Assembly: GCA_018873245.2 (NCBI GenBank)
Contig: JAEMBT020000006.1
Coordinates: 193,804 to 257,803, forward strand
Direction: 5' to 3'
Source of the DNA: Archegozetes longisetosus
Lineage: Eukaryota > Arthropoda > Arachnida > Sarcoptiformes > Trhypochthoniidae
DNA: 64,000 nucleotides
Shown: positions 37,107-48,817 of the stretch, piece by piece
Position numbering within the stretch: the stretch's first letter is position 1
How the letters are laid out: each line of letters begins with the position of its first letter
Program-made: the position numbers and the translations under genes
Notes under the pieces: generated by a model
What the model was told of the DNA's origin: nothing
Databases searched by the model: none
The model's input: the letters and a program-made list of their open reading frames with translations, nothing else

Positions 37107-37604
37107 CAATGAAAGCTTGATATAACGAACAGTCAAGGGGTAAAAATTGTTGTTCGTTATATTGAGCTGTACTTTTTATTGAGAGTTAAAATATTATAGG
37201 TTTGAGAGCATTTTTATTGTAATGTAGAACTAAAGTGAATATAATCAATATAAATACTTATTTTAAAAAGTCTGTTATTCGCGTCTGAACACTATTTTTG
37301 AAATTAAAATCTAAAATTTCGCCTTTATTAGTCTCAAGTTCAAAACTTTAGACCTTTAGGTAAAGTTTAGTTCTTTTGGTAATTAATAAAAGTTCATGAG
37401 TACGAAACGTATTTTATATCAAAAGTTTACTTACTATTGTATACTTAAAATATGTTCGGTATATCAAATTTTATTCTATATCGAGATTCGTTATATCGAA
37501 CGAATCTAAGCCTAATTTTATAAGAATTTGGAACGGGATTTCGCTTGTGTACTTTATAACGAGACGTTTGTTAGATCGAGATTCGCTATATCGAGCTTTC
37601 ACTG
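37107..37604. mobile_element. pogo/Tigger-like MITE
   Basis: About 500 bp with inverted ends (left CAATGAAAGCTTGATATAACGAA; right end complementary, CAGTGAAAGCTCGATATAGCGAA when read outward), flanked by TA on both sides (37105-37106 and 37605-37606). Words of the type TATATCGAACGAATC and ATCGAGATTCG recur near the right end, as subterminal repeats. The CAGTGAAAGCTCGATATAACGAA-type end is known from pogo/Tigger elements of the Tc1/mariner superfamily. There is no transposase coding capacity. The ORF across the right end is chance. Confidence 0.8.
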
Positions 37605-38628
37605 TATTGATTATGTTCTGCTAATATCTATCCTATTCTATGAAGCATCACAATTGACTACTTATGTATCGCTATTATGTAATAGTCTTGATCAGAAATC
37701 TTTTAGTGAACTTCGCGATATTCTAGACTTAAAGAGAATGCATTTGAGCTCCGAAAACCTATCTATGGAAATCATAGTGCATTTGAACAGCAACATTCAA
37801 CAAAAACTTAACTATTAATTTCTGTATCTATTGTTACAAATGCCTTTAATTTTTTGACGCCGAATACGACCTCTCAGCTCACTTTAGCTAATAAAATTTG
37901 CGATTTTGGTCTTATGTGATCAATGATTTTATATTTTTTCATCTGACTGATAACGTACGCCACTAATTATAGGCTCTTTTCAATCTTAATTTACGCAAAA
38001 TTCAGGATTAAGTGAAAGCTTAAAACTTGAAGCCTCTTTAGTGGCGAGTCAAAGGTTATTGATCACTCAAACTTACTCATTGCTACCTATTGGATTAGTT
38101 CATTAGACAAGCTTTCGATGACTTCTTAATTTTGCGCAACTTATGTTAAGGGTTCCGCAGATAACACTCTTTATGCGGGCCTCAGCATTAAAAAAACAAT
38201 CCAATCACTCTTGGCGTCAGTTTTTCAGCTCAAACTAGACTCAAAAGCCTTAGTGGGTTAATAAGACAAAAAGATAACCTGATTTGTTCGAACATCTGTG
38301 TAAAACTGTTTCAAATTTTAAGTTGAAAGACAAGGATTGCACAACTAAATAAGTTTTTTTATTCGTATAAATACTTGACCTACATTTACATTTCTCAAAG
38401 TAATCATTGTTTGGATTAAGGAATCAGATAAATTACGTTTTTAGCCATAAGATCTTACTTAAAACTAATTCGAGAAAAAAACTCTCAGAATGACAACAAA
38501 GCCAACTTTTGTTTTATTGATGTGTAAAAATTCTTACAGTAACTAAATTTTCTTAAGTTAAAAAAACACTCTTCATTTATACAAATGTAGAATAAAATTA
38601 ATAAAAACTAATTCACTTAAACGGAAAT

Positions 38629-38832
38629 ATGAAGAGACGCAAGTCGGGAATCAGTCTGGTCCCGAATAATAACCAAAATAACAATCATACTGGACAATTC
38701 AAAATGAAACGAATAAAACTTTCAAATCAAAGTACAGACGAATTTAAAACGAAAAAAAAAACCAAAATAATTGCATTGATTTGTGTGCTTATTATTTGCT
38801 TAAAACTTTCTTCTATTAGTAAAAACATTTAA
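38629..38832 (+). CDS. Small basic ORF with a C-terminal hydrophobic segment, or a first exon
   Basis: An ATG-started frame of 67 codons. The N-terminal half is basic and polar (MKRRKSGISLVPNNNQ, KRIKLSN), and residues about 49-58 are hydrophobic (IIALICVLIIC), as in a small tail-anchored or type II signal-anchor protein. An alternative is that it is the first exon of a longer gene: a GTAAAA donor lies at 38820 (phase 1), and the plus-strand exon near 40839 would accept that phase. It ends about 100 bp before the 3' end of the convergent CPT1 gene. I do not recognise it; it may be chance. Confidence 0.25.
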   Translation: MKRRKSGISLVPNNNQNNNHTGQFKMKRIKLSNQSTDEFKTKKKTKIIALICVLIICLKLSSISKNI

Positions 38833-38932
38833 ACAAATATTTTCTTCGAAAAAATTAGTTTTAGTCAATTATTAGTTTGCATTGTTTATTGTTGCAAATG
38901 AATGAAAGGCACGATTTATCAAATATTTCTAA

Positions 38933-41900
38933 TCAAGACTTGATATTATTCTCGACAAACAAGTTCTTCATATCTATCAATGCCTGACGGATATTATTTG
39001 CGAAACGCTGGGAATCGGTTTTAGAAGAGCTTCGCTTTGAACTGATGTGAAAGAATATGACGTCTTCACCGGCGACTATATACGAGACGCCATATCCATC
39101 ATCAGCCACTGGACCAAAGCCTCCGCCAGCGCTTATACATTTCGGATCCTTAGATAAATCCAAAAGTCCGACCTGTCCGTGAGGGGTCTGACTTGTCGAC
39201 AACTTCCACGGCTCTGACAATACCTTGTCGAACGAATCAAAAATTCTAATATTTTACAAAGTTCTGATTTCTTTACAGAAATAAATCACTACCTCTTTGA
39301 GAAACGGCGAATCAACTTCTAAATACTTAGAGATCACATAAAGACAGAATAAGTGTCGATCAACACCTTTGCCACACATGGCGTCCTGATATCCTCTTTG
39401 ATGGCGATTACATGCGTGTCGTAATAGTGAACGCCTTTCCTCAATAGTGGCCGAAGGACTAAGCATTGACTCGACCCACGCTCGTGACTCGTTTGTGACC
39501 GGGCGCACTGTTTCAGTTCTTCCTTCACGGAACAGTCGAGTCATCGAGGCTTCATATGTGAGCGATAGGTTTCCAATGTCCTGATCAACAATTACAACAT
39601 TAATCAGATACTAATGTCTTAATTTAAGACAATCAATAGAGACATACTCTATGATAAGCGAGTTGTAGAGCCATTTGAATATAAGCATCGGGCGAAACTT
39701 TGCATCGCTTCATAAAACCCTTTCCGTACATGTCATTGCGATAGAGACGAAGATCAACGTCTTGCAGTACACATTGAGCTTTAAGTAATCATTTGAATAC
39801 TCAATTAACATTAAGTTTATAACAATCATCTCAAATATTGATATTAATCAAATTCTACTGAGGTCTCATTTTTTAATTGATAAAGTCAAATAAAAGTTGC
39901 GTAAATACCATCTCTATAGCTTTGTTCGATCACAAAACACAGCGATTCTGGTAAATCCCATTTCAGTCTAATCGGAGCCGAAGGCTCGATCCCATTGCCC
40001 GTTTTACAACTTCCATCTTCATTATAGCCCAATACATGAAAATCATATGACAAAACGAATTCCCAGAGATGTGCCATAATTGGCGCGTCAGCCCACGAGT
40101 GCTCTGCATTAAAGCCAACCCTTCCATTCTTGGCTACTATTAAATTGAATGACTTATCAAACCAGCGATCATTTCCCTTGCCATGAAGTAATAGCTGTCC
40201 ATAACGATCAAGTTTTGAACTGTCTTCATTTGAATATTCAAAGTTTTCGTCTTCGAGCACAACAACAAATGCTGCCCTTTCTATTGCCGATAACGATATT
40301 CTATTAATGCCTTTGGCAAAAAATTCTTGACGTGTTTTAGCCCAAGTGACGCGATCTGTGGCTGTCAGAGATGCCAACTTTTCTTCACCTATTTATTAAT
40401 GGTTTTTATCGTTATAAAAATCGACAAATTTCGAAATGACAAAAAACAGAAACAAATACCAGGAAGTGATGGAGATTTGTCGTCAATGATTTTTTGTAAT
40501 AGTCTTTCTAATTCTACGGGCTGTAAAAGTCTTCCCTTATGATGAATTGTTAGTTTATAGAACTTTCCAGAGTGTAAAATAACAATATGTGGAGAATCGG
40601 TTAGGTGTTGAATGCGATCCGATTCAATGCCTGGGACTCTGGTTGTGTTGAATACACGATCGTATTGATAGGAACACAAGGGAACCAAGTTTTGGACCAT
40701 TATCTTGATTGAGAAATAAAAGTTGTCAAATTAAGAACAATTTTAACAATAAATAAGTTAAGTATCATCTGAATAATTGGGAACATTACGAAATTCCAAA
40801 GTTAATAGCTTAAAGATAATCAATAAAATCTCACAAAGTACAATTCTATTGTTTGCTCTCGTCTTGTTTCAAACTATGGTCCCATTCAAAAAAAGATCTC
40901 AATCCAATCGAAAAATATGTTTCTAAACAATCAAATGGGTCTGAAAATCGTATTTTAAGACATTACTCAACATTTGAACAAAGTATAAAAGCTGTCGCAA
41001 CATTAGTTCATGGCTTAAGGTAAGAGCTATATAAACCTATGCAATCATTATATGTTAAAATTTAAGTGAAATTGGTAAAATTTAAGTCAAAGAATTGATA
41101 ATTTTGCTGAATCTACAAAACTATTACTTGAAATTAAAAGATAGATACCGGTTTGAGTTCTTGTCTATCGATTTGTTTTCTAAACAAAAGACAAGCATAA
41201 ATAAGATTAGCAGCTCTTGCAGTCTGCTTATTAGTCGGTCCGTCCACTAAAGCGTCAATTCCGTAAAAATTAGAGTTAACCATAAGAGGCTGTCGACCTC
41301 GGAGATATACAAACTCTTCCCACCAATCGGACACGTAATTAGAGGCCCACCAGGACTTCAACCACAAGTATCGTTGAAATTTGCGACCGATTCCATCACG
41401 AAATTCATGCGCCAATCGAACCATTCGCTCGTATTTATCGTCATCACAGAGCGGCCGAATCGACAGAAGATATCGTGAAATAGTGTCATCAAGCGATGGC
41501 AGCGGCAAACGAGGCAGAGATGCTTGATATGAGTATAACATCGGAGATTTCGTCAATGTGAGCAAACGTATTAATAAGATCCAGATTTTGGTGATTATCG
41601 AAACGCCTTCATTCAAACGTGTGTCAATTAATAATCTATTTATAATTATTTGCAATGAAGACATACCCCCTGGACCTCTTGACTGATACATCCATCCCTT
41701 GTATATTAACAAGAATTTAAGTGTATATCTCATGAAAAGCATTTTAGCCAGCCATAAAAGTATGCCATAAATAGTACATGATAGCAAAACACATCCATAA
41801 TCAGGCAATCGATTGGATAGTAAGGGTGTTATCACTTCATGATTAGTCCATGATATAAATCCAAAAGATGTGTCCAATGAAAATACGAAGTGAAATATTA

Positions 41901-42429
41901 AAACCAATGTTATTATACAAAATAAAAATTCGATAGATGACGGATATATGCCATTCTTGAAATTGTTCTGTTTTCAATTATAATTCAAATTAAACATATT
42001 TTAGTTTGAGAACAACTCAATAATTACTCTTTAGCAAAAGTTGACTCTGTATGACATTCAAAAAATATTGGGTAATTCAAAAGAAATAACATCATATTAC
42101 ATAAGGAAATTTTGATAACAATCAAATTAAAATCATTAGAAAAAACAAACACAAATACAAGTGTCTAAGATATTGAAAATTTCCTGAAAGAATGAGGAAA
42201 AATTGCGATAAATTACCAAAAATCTTGCGATTCTGTTTCTCCACGAACGCAATCCACTCAACCAGACCTGATGCAATAACTCGTGATCATAATTAATACG
42301 AACGCCTATTAGTTGCAATAATTGGATTAATTTGAATGACTAATTTATAAAATTAACAGACGTTCTAAAATAGATACCTTCGTGAGTAACTTGAAAACTG
42401 AAAGCGACGGCAGCGTGTGCTTCAGCCAT
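38933..42429 (-). CDS. CPT1: Carnitine O-palmitoyltransferase 1, nine coding exons
   Basis: Transfers long-chain acyl groups from CoA to carnitine at the mitochondrial outer membrane, the gate step for beta-oxidation. Exons (5' to 3'): 42429-42378, 42305-42217, 41967-41667, 41606-41149, 40703-40460, 40388-39909, 39778-39648, 39580-39293, 39223-38933; all GT/AG, all phases match, total 777 residues against about 773 in animals. The N-terminus [15 protein letters not shown] is the CPT1 N-terminal regulatory segment. Two membrane helices lie near 59-79 and 106-127. Core motifs: [35 protein letters not shown], catalytic His near 478 in [57 protein letters not shown] and [16 protein letters not shown]. 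The presence of the N-terminal domain and helices marks it as CPT1, not CPT2. A 60-nt intron (41607-41666) is in frame and stop-free. No break was found. The 5' UTR was not resolved. Confidence 0.95.
40839..41144 (+). CDS. Plus-strand exon pair inside a CPT1 intron (unknown)
   Basis: Within the 445-bp CPT1 intron 40704-41148, the plus strand shows an open stretch (about 40839-41019) ending at a strong donor (AAG/GTAAGAG, phase 2). A 67-nt intron of the size normal here follows, then an exon 41087-41144 that stays in frame to a TAG. The joined reading includes [37 protein letters not shown] and [13 protein letters not shown]. An acceptor-like CACAAAG precedes 40839. No ATG is in frame, so an upstream exon would be needed; the 38629 frame has a compatible phase-1 donor. 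The product is not recognised. It could be the end of a small overlapping antisense gene, an old insertion, or chance. Confidence 0.3.
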
Positions 42430-45400
42430 TCAATCGCTTTATCTAATGACTAATTTCTCGGTTTATTCGTTCTCTTATAAGTATATTTCCAAATTATATC
42501 CTCTGAACCAATAGTTTAGTGATACTTTTCGTCAATTTATTCTCACCAGACATGTAATTATTACTAGATTTCTGTAATGTGAATAAAATCAATAAAAATA
42601 ACTTGTTCAAAATTAAGTATAACATGAACAAAAAGAAGTGGACTCAAGAGTCTACAGATTTTTCAAATCTAAACAAAATTGATTGAGATTTGAATCGATT
42701 AGAATGGCTCAGTGTTTACTATAAGTGAAGCAAAACATGCAAAAAATGGCATAAATCAAACACAAGTGATATACATGTGTATATGTGGAGTCGTGAGTGA
42801 CCACCTGTTTAGTCCAACACTGGGACAAACTGTCAGAAAACTTAGTTCGAATCTTACCAAAAAAAGCAAACAGAGCTAAGAAAGTGAGGTTCAGGTTAAG
42901 ATGAAAAGCCTTTGATCTTTCGACTGAAAGTTGAAGTAACTAAAGCAGATTACCACTAGGTTTCAGATTGGACTAAAGGAGAAGGTAAACTTTATGCACA
43001 AGTTTCCAATTGCTTCAAGTTTTCCTCATTTTAACAATAAGAATAAACAAGTGTCGCAAACAAACTGGTTTTTATCAACTCAGACTAAGGCAATGGAATG
43101 GTGCCGTTCACTAATTAGCTATTTATTAGTCGTCACAACAATACTGTAAAATATCCATAACTCGTTAATCATTACCACAAGTACAGATCAACAATGTTTT
43201 GGAGTGAAATTACATTTGATCTGAATGAGCCAAATATAATTAGTGGCACTCTAGCGAAAGTACGAGTGCTCTAAAATTGAAAAATGTTGCGCAAAACTAA
43301 TTTAACCTCTGCTCCAAATGTGATCCAAGTTTATCTTGCAAATCTATGTTTTTGTTCTCACTCATTCAACATATTATAAAATTGAAGACAATCACATTCG
43401 GATGAAATTTGATACGAAAATGCAACACTTTTTTCTTACAAATGAAACCAAGTTCTTAATAACTGCTCTTTCATCTTATGGAGTATATAATGATAATTTT
43501 AAAATAAATCTTAATCAAAATTACCAATCAATACGTTATTTAATGGAGCCAAGTCTCAAAATAAAGATCCGGTTAGGCGCTTAAAACGAACGCCAATACA
43601 TCGTTTTTCAATTTATTGAAGGGATATGTCCTTCTCGGCAATGACCTTGAATTAGGGATTTCCCAATACCTATTAGTGAGCAGTAATAATGACGAGGACA
43701 ACATTTATGATAAACATCTACTGCTTTTGTTATCGTTTATGGAAAATATTGGAAACCTATAGTGATACTATATCAATTGCAGATAAGACCAAATGAGTGG
43801 CATTTTACTTAAGTTTTTTACTCAAGTTTATTTACTGCAAAATATCGTAAATATGACACGAGTTTACGAGAACAACTTTTTAAATGTGAAAATTTCTATC
43901 ATATAACAATAAATTAAATTGAATTTTCCGAAAATTTATTCAATGAAAACAGTAAATTGTTAGAAAACTCAATGTTAAGAGAATTAAAGAAGCATACCAT
44001 GCGAACGCTTCAAAAGTTTGACAAAACTTAACTTTTGGCCTTCAGTTAGTTGTTTAGATTGTCAACTTGAAACCATTGATAGCACATATCTTAAAAGGAA
44101 AACTTTTACATTTTTGAAAAAGGCATTCATTGAAGTGGACTTTGGATTTTGGCACTCGTTTCCAATGTCGCTTCAACCCTTGTAGATATAGTATGAATCA
44201 TATTTGAAATAACCTCACGTGTCTTTAGTTGAGTAAGAAAAAATATTGCTAATTTATATACATAAGTGTGTGAATAGTCTCATTCCTTGAGCTATACTCT
44301 CAAGTGAACGATATGTCTATTTTTAAAGATATTTATTATAAAATTAGAATATTAGTGAACCTCTGGATTCTGAATGAAAATTGAACACTTACTCGAATGA
44401 GTACTCGACTCCGAGTCTATTTTTACTTTGAAATTGAAGCAAAGCCATAAATATATAACTTTAAACCTCCTATGCAGTTGTTCACAATACTGGTTGCAAA
44501 TGAATCATACTTTGTTGAATTGCAAGCTAAAACATTTCGGTTGCAGAGTAATCACATTCGAATTTGTATACTTAAAATAGTTTGCAATATATGTGGATTA
44601 TTGTCACAAACTTTAGTCAAATTGAAGTATCGATTTGAAACACAGTACGCACTACTGAAACTTTTGCTTATAGTCCAAATGTTGTTAAAGGCTTAAGAAG
44701 CTATCAATTTACATATAACAATGCAACTCAGCTCAATAACTGTCGCATTTGTGGAGTGAAGTGGACATTTCACTCTGGATCCAAACACTGACGTGTTTTT
44801 TAGTTTATGTCAATCGTTCGACCATTTATTAAACACCAGACTCTTAATTGCGTCGCGAGTATTCGCTTCATTTGAAAACTATTTGTGAATATAACTTTTT
44901 TGCAATTATAAGCTAAATCATGTTAACAGATAATAAATGAGTTGATTGGCTGTAAAAGCGCATAATTCAATGCTTTAATAAACAGGTATATGGTTTCGTT
45001 CAAATTGTTTCGTTCAAATCTCGACAATCAAAGGACAATACAGGATATGAACGCAACACACGATTGACTAACTTCTTAAAAAAGTGTCAATAACATTAAA
45101 TAAGCAATTGAACGGCGATATTGTTTTCACAACAATCCACTCATTATTGTTGATTACTCATAATTATTACTGAATAAATCGTGAGTAAAAACTGATTCGA
45201 CATGAATTGAAGTAGTTTGAAAAAAGCCCATCAAAACTAATGTTAAATTAAATCAGTACTTTCTTACCTTTGATTTATTAAAACGTAACCTCTCTGTACA
45301 AAATATAAATACAAATGAATTAACTGCTCATATATTTGTCGACTAATTTGGTCAAACAATTGATTGCTATCTGTTATTAAGTTTTGAGTTGAAATAAAAG

Positions 45401-47323
45401 TGGAAATGCGCGTAACAAAAATTATAGCTAAATAACTATTGATTTAATTGTTTTACTAGTCCACCAAATGTTCACTAAAAGTAAATTCAATTCAATTTAA
45501 GGCAAACATTTGACTAACACTTAATATTTGGCAGACATTCAAGTCATGACATCATTGACACACTTTCGATACGTCATGAAGTAGTGATTGAAGGACTGCC
45601 TCTACCACAACAGTACGAGACTCAGCTAACTAACATTTGAACACTAGCTTACGATTTGTTACTTTTTGTCAAAGTTTTAACACTCTGAGTCAACTTCAAA
45701 ACCATTGAGTGATAAGTTGGCTCACGTTTCTAAAAGACTTGTCTGTTCTGCAGACTGTTCGGCACTTATTTCTCACTCGAAAAAAGTATTTCGTTGAACG
45801 ACTTGCAGTTAAGCCACGATAACACCTCACTTGAAACTTTTGAAAAGTTTGCACAACTCAAACTTATTAGAGGCAAATGTTTTCATTTTCTTACGCAACA
45901 ATTCTGTAAATTAATTGAAAGAATCCTCAACAGTGTCTTAATTGAAATTGAGAGATCCGTCTCAATCGCATTGATGTACTTTACATTTGAAGTTTTCGTT
46001 TACAGCGATTGATTAACATAATTGTTTGCTTTGAAAGTTGTCATATTTGGCATAAGATTATGCCGCTGCAATTGCGATGCTATCATTTTATCTTCGATAT
46101 GAATTGAAGGCGAAAAAACAAAACGTAACTAACTTATTAGTTTACTTTGATAAATCTGTTTGTAAATGTAGTCTCAAATAAATGAACTCAGTTTAGAATA
46201 TCGAAATTGTTTAAAAAGTTTAAAGTTTAAACTAATTTTACTCAACAACATAAGATCTGATTCGTTTTGTTGATTTAATCGAGTCTCATTCAATGATTGA
46301 TCCGAGAATTGCCTAATAGGGCAAAGTGCACAAAGGTTTGGTAGTTTGCACATTATTAGTTGGCTTGTTTTCATAAAAACAATCAGATAAGTGCTAATCA
46401 GGCGAACACAATTCCAAATAGAATTTTTCTGTTCAAAGTGCAATAGTTCGAAGTTCATAATAATATCAAAGTGTGGGGTAATATTCAAGTGTAACAATAT
46501 CTTCTCATGTTAATAACTCTTCTATTTTAAGTAATCCGAAAATACGAAAGTCAAAAGTTCAATGGTTAAAGTCTAACACAAATTGGATGTCATATAAGAC
46601 GAATATAACAAAGACTACTATTAAACAAATTAAGAGTTTGTCTCCAACATTAATAAACAATGCATTGAATAAGATGTTTTACTAGAAAACTAGATTTTCT
46701 TATGATGCAACTCATTCTACAAAATCGATAACAAACTAAATGAAGTAAAAGTTCCGTAACAAAGGTTCATAAACAAACCATTTACTCAATTATTCTAAAA
46801 ATAATCATTATTTACCTCTCATTGAACCCTATCAATCAATTCTACTTTCTAAGTTGACAATTTAATTTTTAAAAACTTGATTCACTTATAATTTAGAGAT
46901 TTTATATTAAAAACTAAACATTATTTAATTATGGCATGAAACCAATCAAAATTATAATCTTACGATTTTATCTCAATTTTGTTACTAAATAAACGTAATA
47001 AAGCACATTTCAAATGTTAATAAATGAGAAAAATGCCGAATAAGACCAGCATCTTTTTTCACTCAGGGTTTCTTTAATTTTCTACTTCCTCTGCTCGAAC
47101 ACGACTAGAATTGTAATTGTTTTTAGATCTGTCCCTCTCTGGCAGTTACTCCATTCATATCTTAGCACAAAAAAGAAAATATTGCATCAAATTTGGTGAT
47201 TCTTTGTTTGACTCTGAGCTATTTGATCAATCACATATTATTTCCGAGCTGAAACCCCAGAAACTATTCTTATACTCTGTTTTTCATTAGGCGCTAGTTT
47301 ACTTTTCTTTACAGAATTTCATC
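42430..47323. other. Intergenic, 4.9 kb, nothing recognised
   Basis: No conserved frame, RNA gene or well-bounded repeat was found. The frames of 72-107 codons at 43336-43584, 44472-44696, 45794-46012 and 46174-46497 (minus) are rich in Phe, Ile, Leu, Lys and Asn, match no family I know and have no exon partners. The CPT1 promoter should lie just above 42430. Confidence 0.5.
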
Positions 47324-47525
47324 AGAATCTTCTAAATGTTCATCTGAAAATTTTAATTTTCTAAATTCCTTTCCCTCATTTACCATCAGTTGAGACGTCT
47401 TATTTTTGTTTTTTTTGCTTAACAGTTCTGAAACATTTGGTAAAATTGCAAGTGTTACTCCAATTGAAGCTTTAACTGCAAGAGGAGTCTCTTCTCTGTC
47501 TCTAAGTGTTAAAAGGGCTTATTAA
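47324..47525. pseudogene. Broken, rearranged relative of the 51.2-51.8 kb coding-like region
   Basis: On the minus strand, about 47325-47400 gives SQLMVNEGKEFRKLKFSDEH, similar to SQLLVRERKKFVNMKLAGHS encoded at about 51470-51530 (minus). On the plus strand, 47441-47521 gives TPIEALTARGVSSLSLSVKR, similar to ETIEALTARRASSLLSNMKR at about 51290 (minus). The two pieces are thus in opposite orientation here but the same orientation at 51.2-51.8 kb, so this copy is inverted internally. Family unknown. Confidence 0.45.
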
Positions 47526-47545
47526 GCACTAGTATCTATATATAC

Positions 47546-48140
47546 AGCCTTTTACAAAACTATCTAGGACTGTTTGAACGCTTATAGGATTTGACTGGAT
47601 CATTCGATATTAATGCGATTTGTTTTAAATTAAAGAAAAACTCCCCAGAAATTTATGTATAATTAAACAAATGCAAAAATTACAAAGGGAAATATTTTAT
47701 TTTAAAAATATGTTAAAGTTCATGATTTAAAATGTCAAAATTTATTAATTAATAAAATTTAGTTTTGCGCCGACGGCCACTAATTTTACGCACATGCATT
47801 AACCTAGTTCCATAAAATCCACGAAGCCATTTACTTATAGTTCTTTTTTCGAGTCCTACCATTTCAGCAATTTCTTTATCGCTATGATTTTGTCCATGAA
47901 GCAATATTAAATTTCGTTCTTTATCATCAATTGGTTAAGAGTCTCTCTGCTGTATTTCTCAACAAATTCAATCATAAATTGTATACCAAATTAAGATACA
48001 GCTTTTTACAAAACTATCTAGTACTCTTTGGGAGATAATAAAAAATCATTTGATGGTCCGATTTTGATGCGGTTTGTTTTAAAACAAAGAAAATCTCTCC
48101 AGAAATTTATTCATTTACAGAAAAGTTAAATTGAATAACT
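47546..48140. mobile_element. Tc1-like transposon remnants with directly repeated ends
   Basis: The sequence TACAGCCTTTTACAAAACTA begins at about 47544 and recurs as TACAGCTTTTTACAAAACTA at about 47996, in the same orientation, each followed by about 130 bp of diverged shared sequence ending near CCAGAAATTTAT. Between them is a minus-strand N-terminal transposase piece. A complete Tc1 element would have inverted, not direct, ends; this is probably two truncated copies or a rearranged one. Confidence 0.6.
47749..47929 (-). pseudogene. Helix-turn-helix N-terminal fragment of a Tc1-like transposase
   Basis: An open 59-codon piece on the minus strand contains HSDKEIAEMVGLEKRTISKW, a classic helix-turn-helix of the Tc1/mariner DNA-binding domain, followed by a basic segment with GRRRKTK (GRP-like hook position), then a stop at 47749. 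The catalytic domain is missing. It lies between the two directly repeated element ends at 47.5 and 48.0 kb. Confidence 0.65.
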
Positions 48141-48423
48141 AAATTTTATTAATTAATAATATAAGAAGTATTGAAGATTACTTTTAAATCGAAAGGAAAA
48201 TGAGACTATTAAGGGTTTAGAACTAATCCAACTTTTGATACCTTTATCAAACTTTTAGCTTGATTTCAGTAAAGTTTAATACGAACGAAAGTTTGCACTA
48301 ATAATCATTTGTATAGTACAGGGCTCGCCAGAAAACATGCCGGATTTAATTTTTTTAGTATTTATAAAAGATGCGCAATTTCTTTTTCATATGACCTTTA
48401 CGTAAGAGTCAGATGACTGCGGT

Positions 48424-48750
48424 TTACAATCATATAGTCACTTTGGAGCTCGTGTGATTGACCTTAGTTACCCAAAATTTGCAAATGGTGGTTTGGAATG
48501 GCCTCCTTATTCTCCCGATTTAAACCCGTGCGATTACTTTCTTTAGGGGTATATTAAAGACCGTGTATGTCGATCTAACCCGCAAAAACTTGAACAATTA
48601 GAGGAACTGATTAGAAGAGAAATTATTGGCATTCAAACTTCGCTACTTCAGCGAGTTATTGATGGTTTTGATTCAAGATTATGTCACGTGATTGCCAGCA
48701 ATGGTTCTCGCTTTGAAAATATTGTACAAACCGCAGATATTCTACTTTGA
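48424..48750 (+). pseudogene. C-terminal fragment of a second transposase
   Basis: The frame reads HFGARVIDLSYPKFANGGLE, then WPPYSPDLNPCDYFL with a TAG (48544-48546) where a Trp is expected, then GYIKDRVCRSNP and LEQLEELIRRE, ending at a TGA at 48748-48750. The SPDLNPCDYFLWGYIK block holds the third catalytic acid of a Tc1/mariner-superfamily DDE domain. It differs from the mariner transposase downstream (DLVMCDF), so it belongs to another family. The N-terminal two thirds are missing. Confidence 0.75.
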
Positions 48751-48817
48751 TTTGATATAAGTTTTAGGTTATATAATACAATTCAAGGACAGGGTACTTC
48801 TAGTGACCCGATCTCCT

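Noticed and set aside
39334..39528. Second minus-strand frame overlapping CPT1 exon 8
   Set aside because: Out-of-frame shadow; the 39293-39580 exon holds [14 protein letters not shown].
40389..40542. Plus-strand frame overlapping CPT1 exons
   Set aside because: Antisense shadow of a clearly conserved CPT1 exon.
40860..41019. DLNPIE motif suggesting a Tc1 transposase
   Set aside because: The surrounding residues lack the PPYSP/W context and catalytic spacing; the three-residue agreement is likely chance.
42780..42880. Possible tRNA-like TTCGAATC word
   Set aside because: No acceptor stem or anticodon arm could be formed around it; no tRNA found in the window.
46174..46497. 107-codon minus-strand frame
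   Set aside because: No domain, no exon partners, composition like chance frames; kept out of the gene list.
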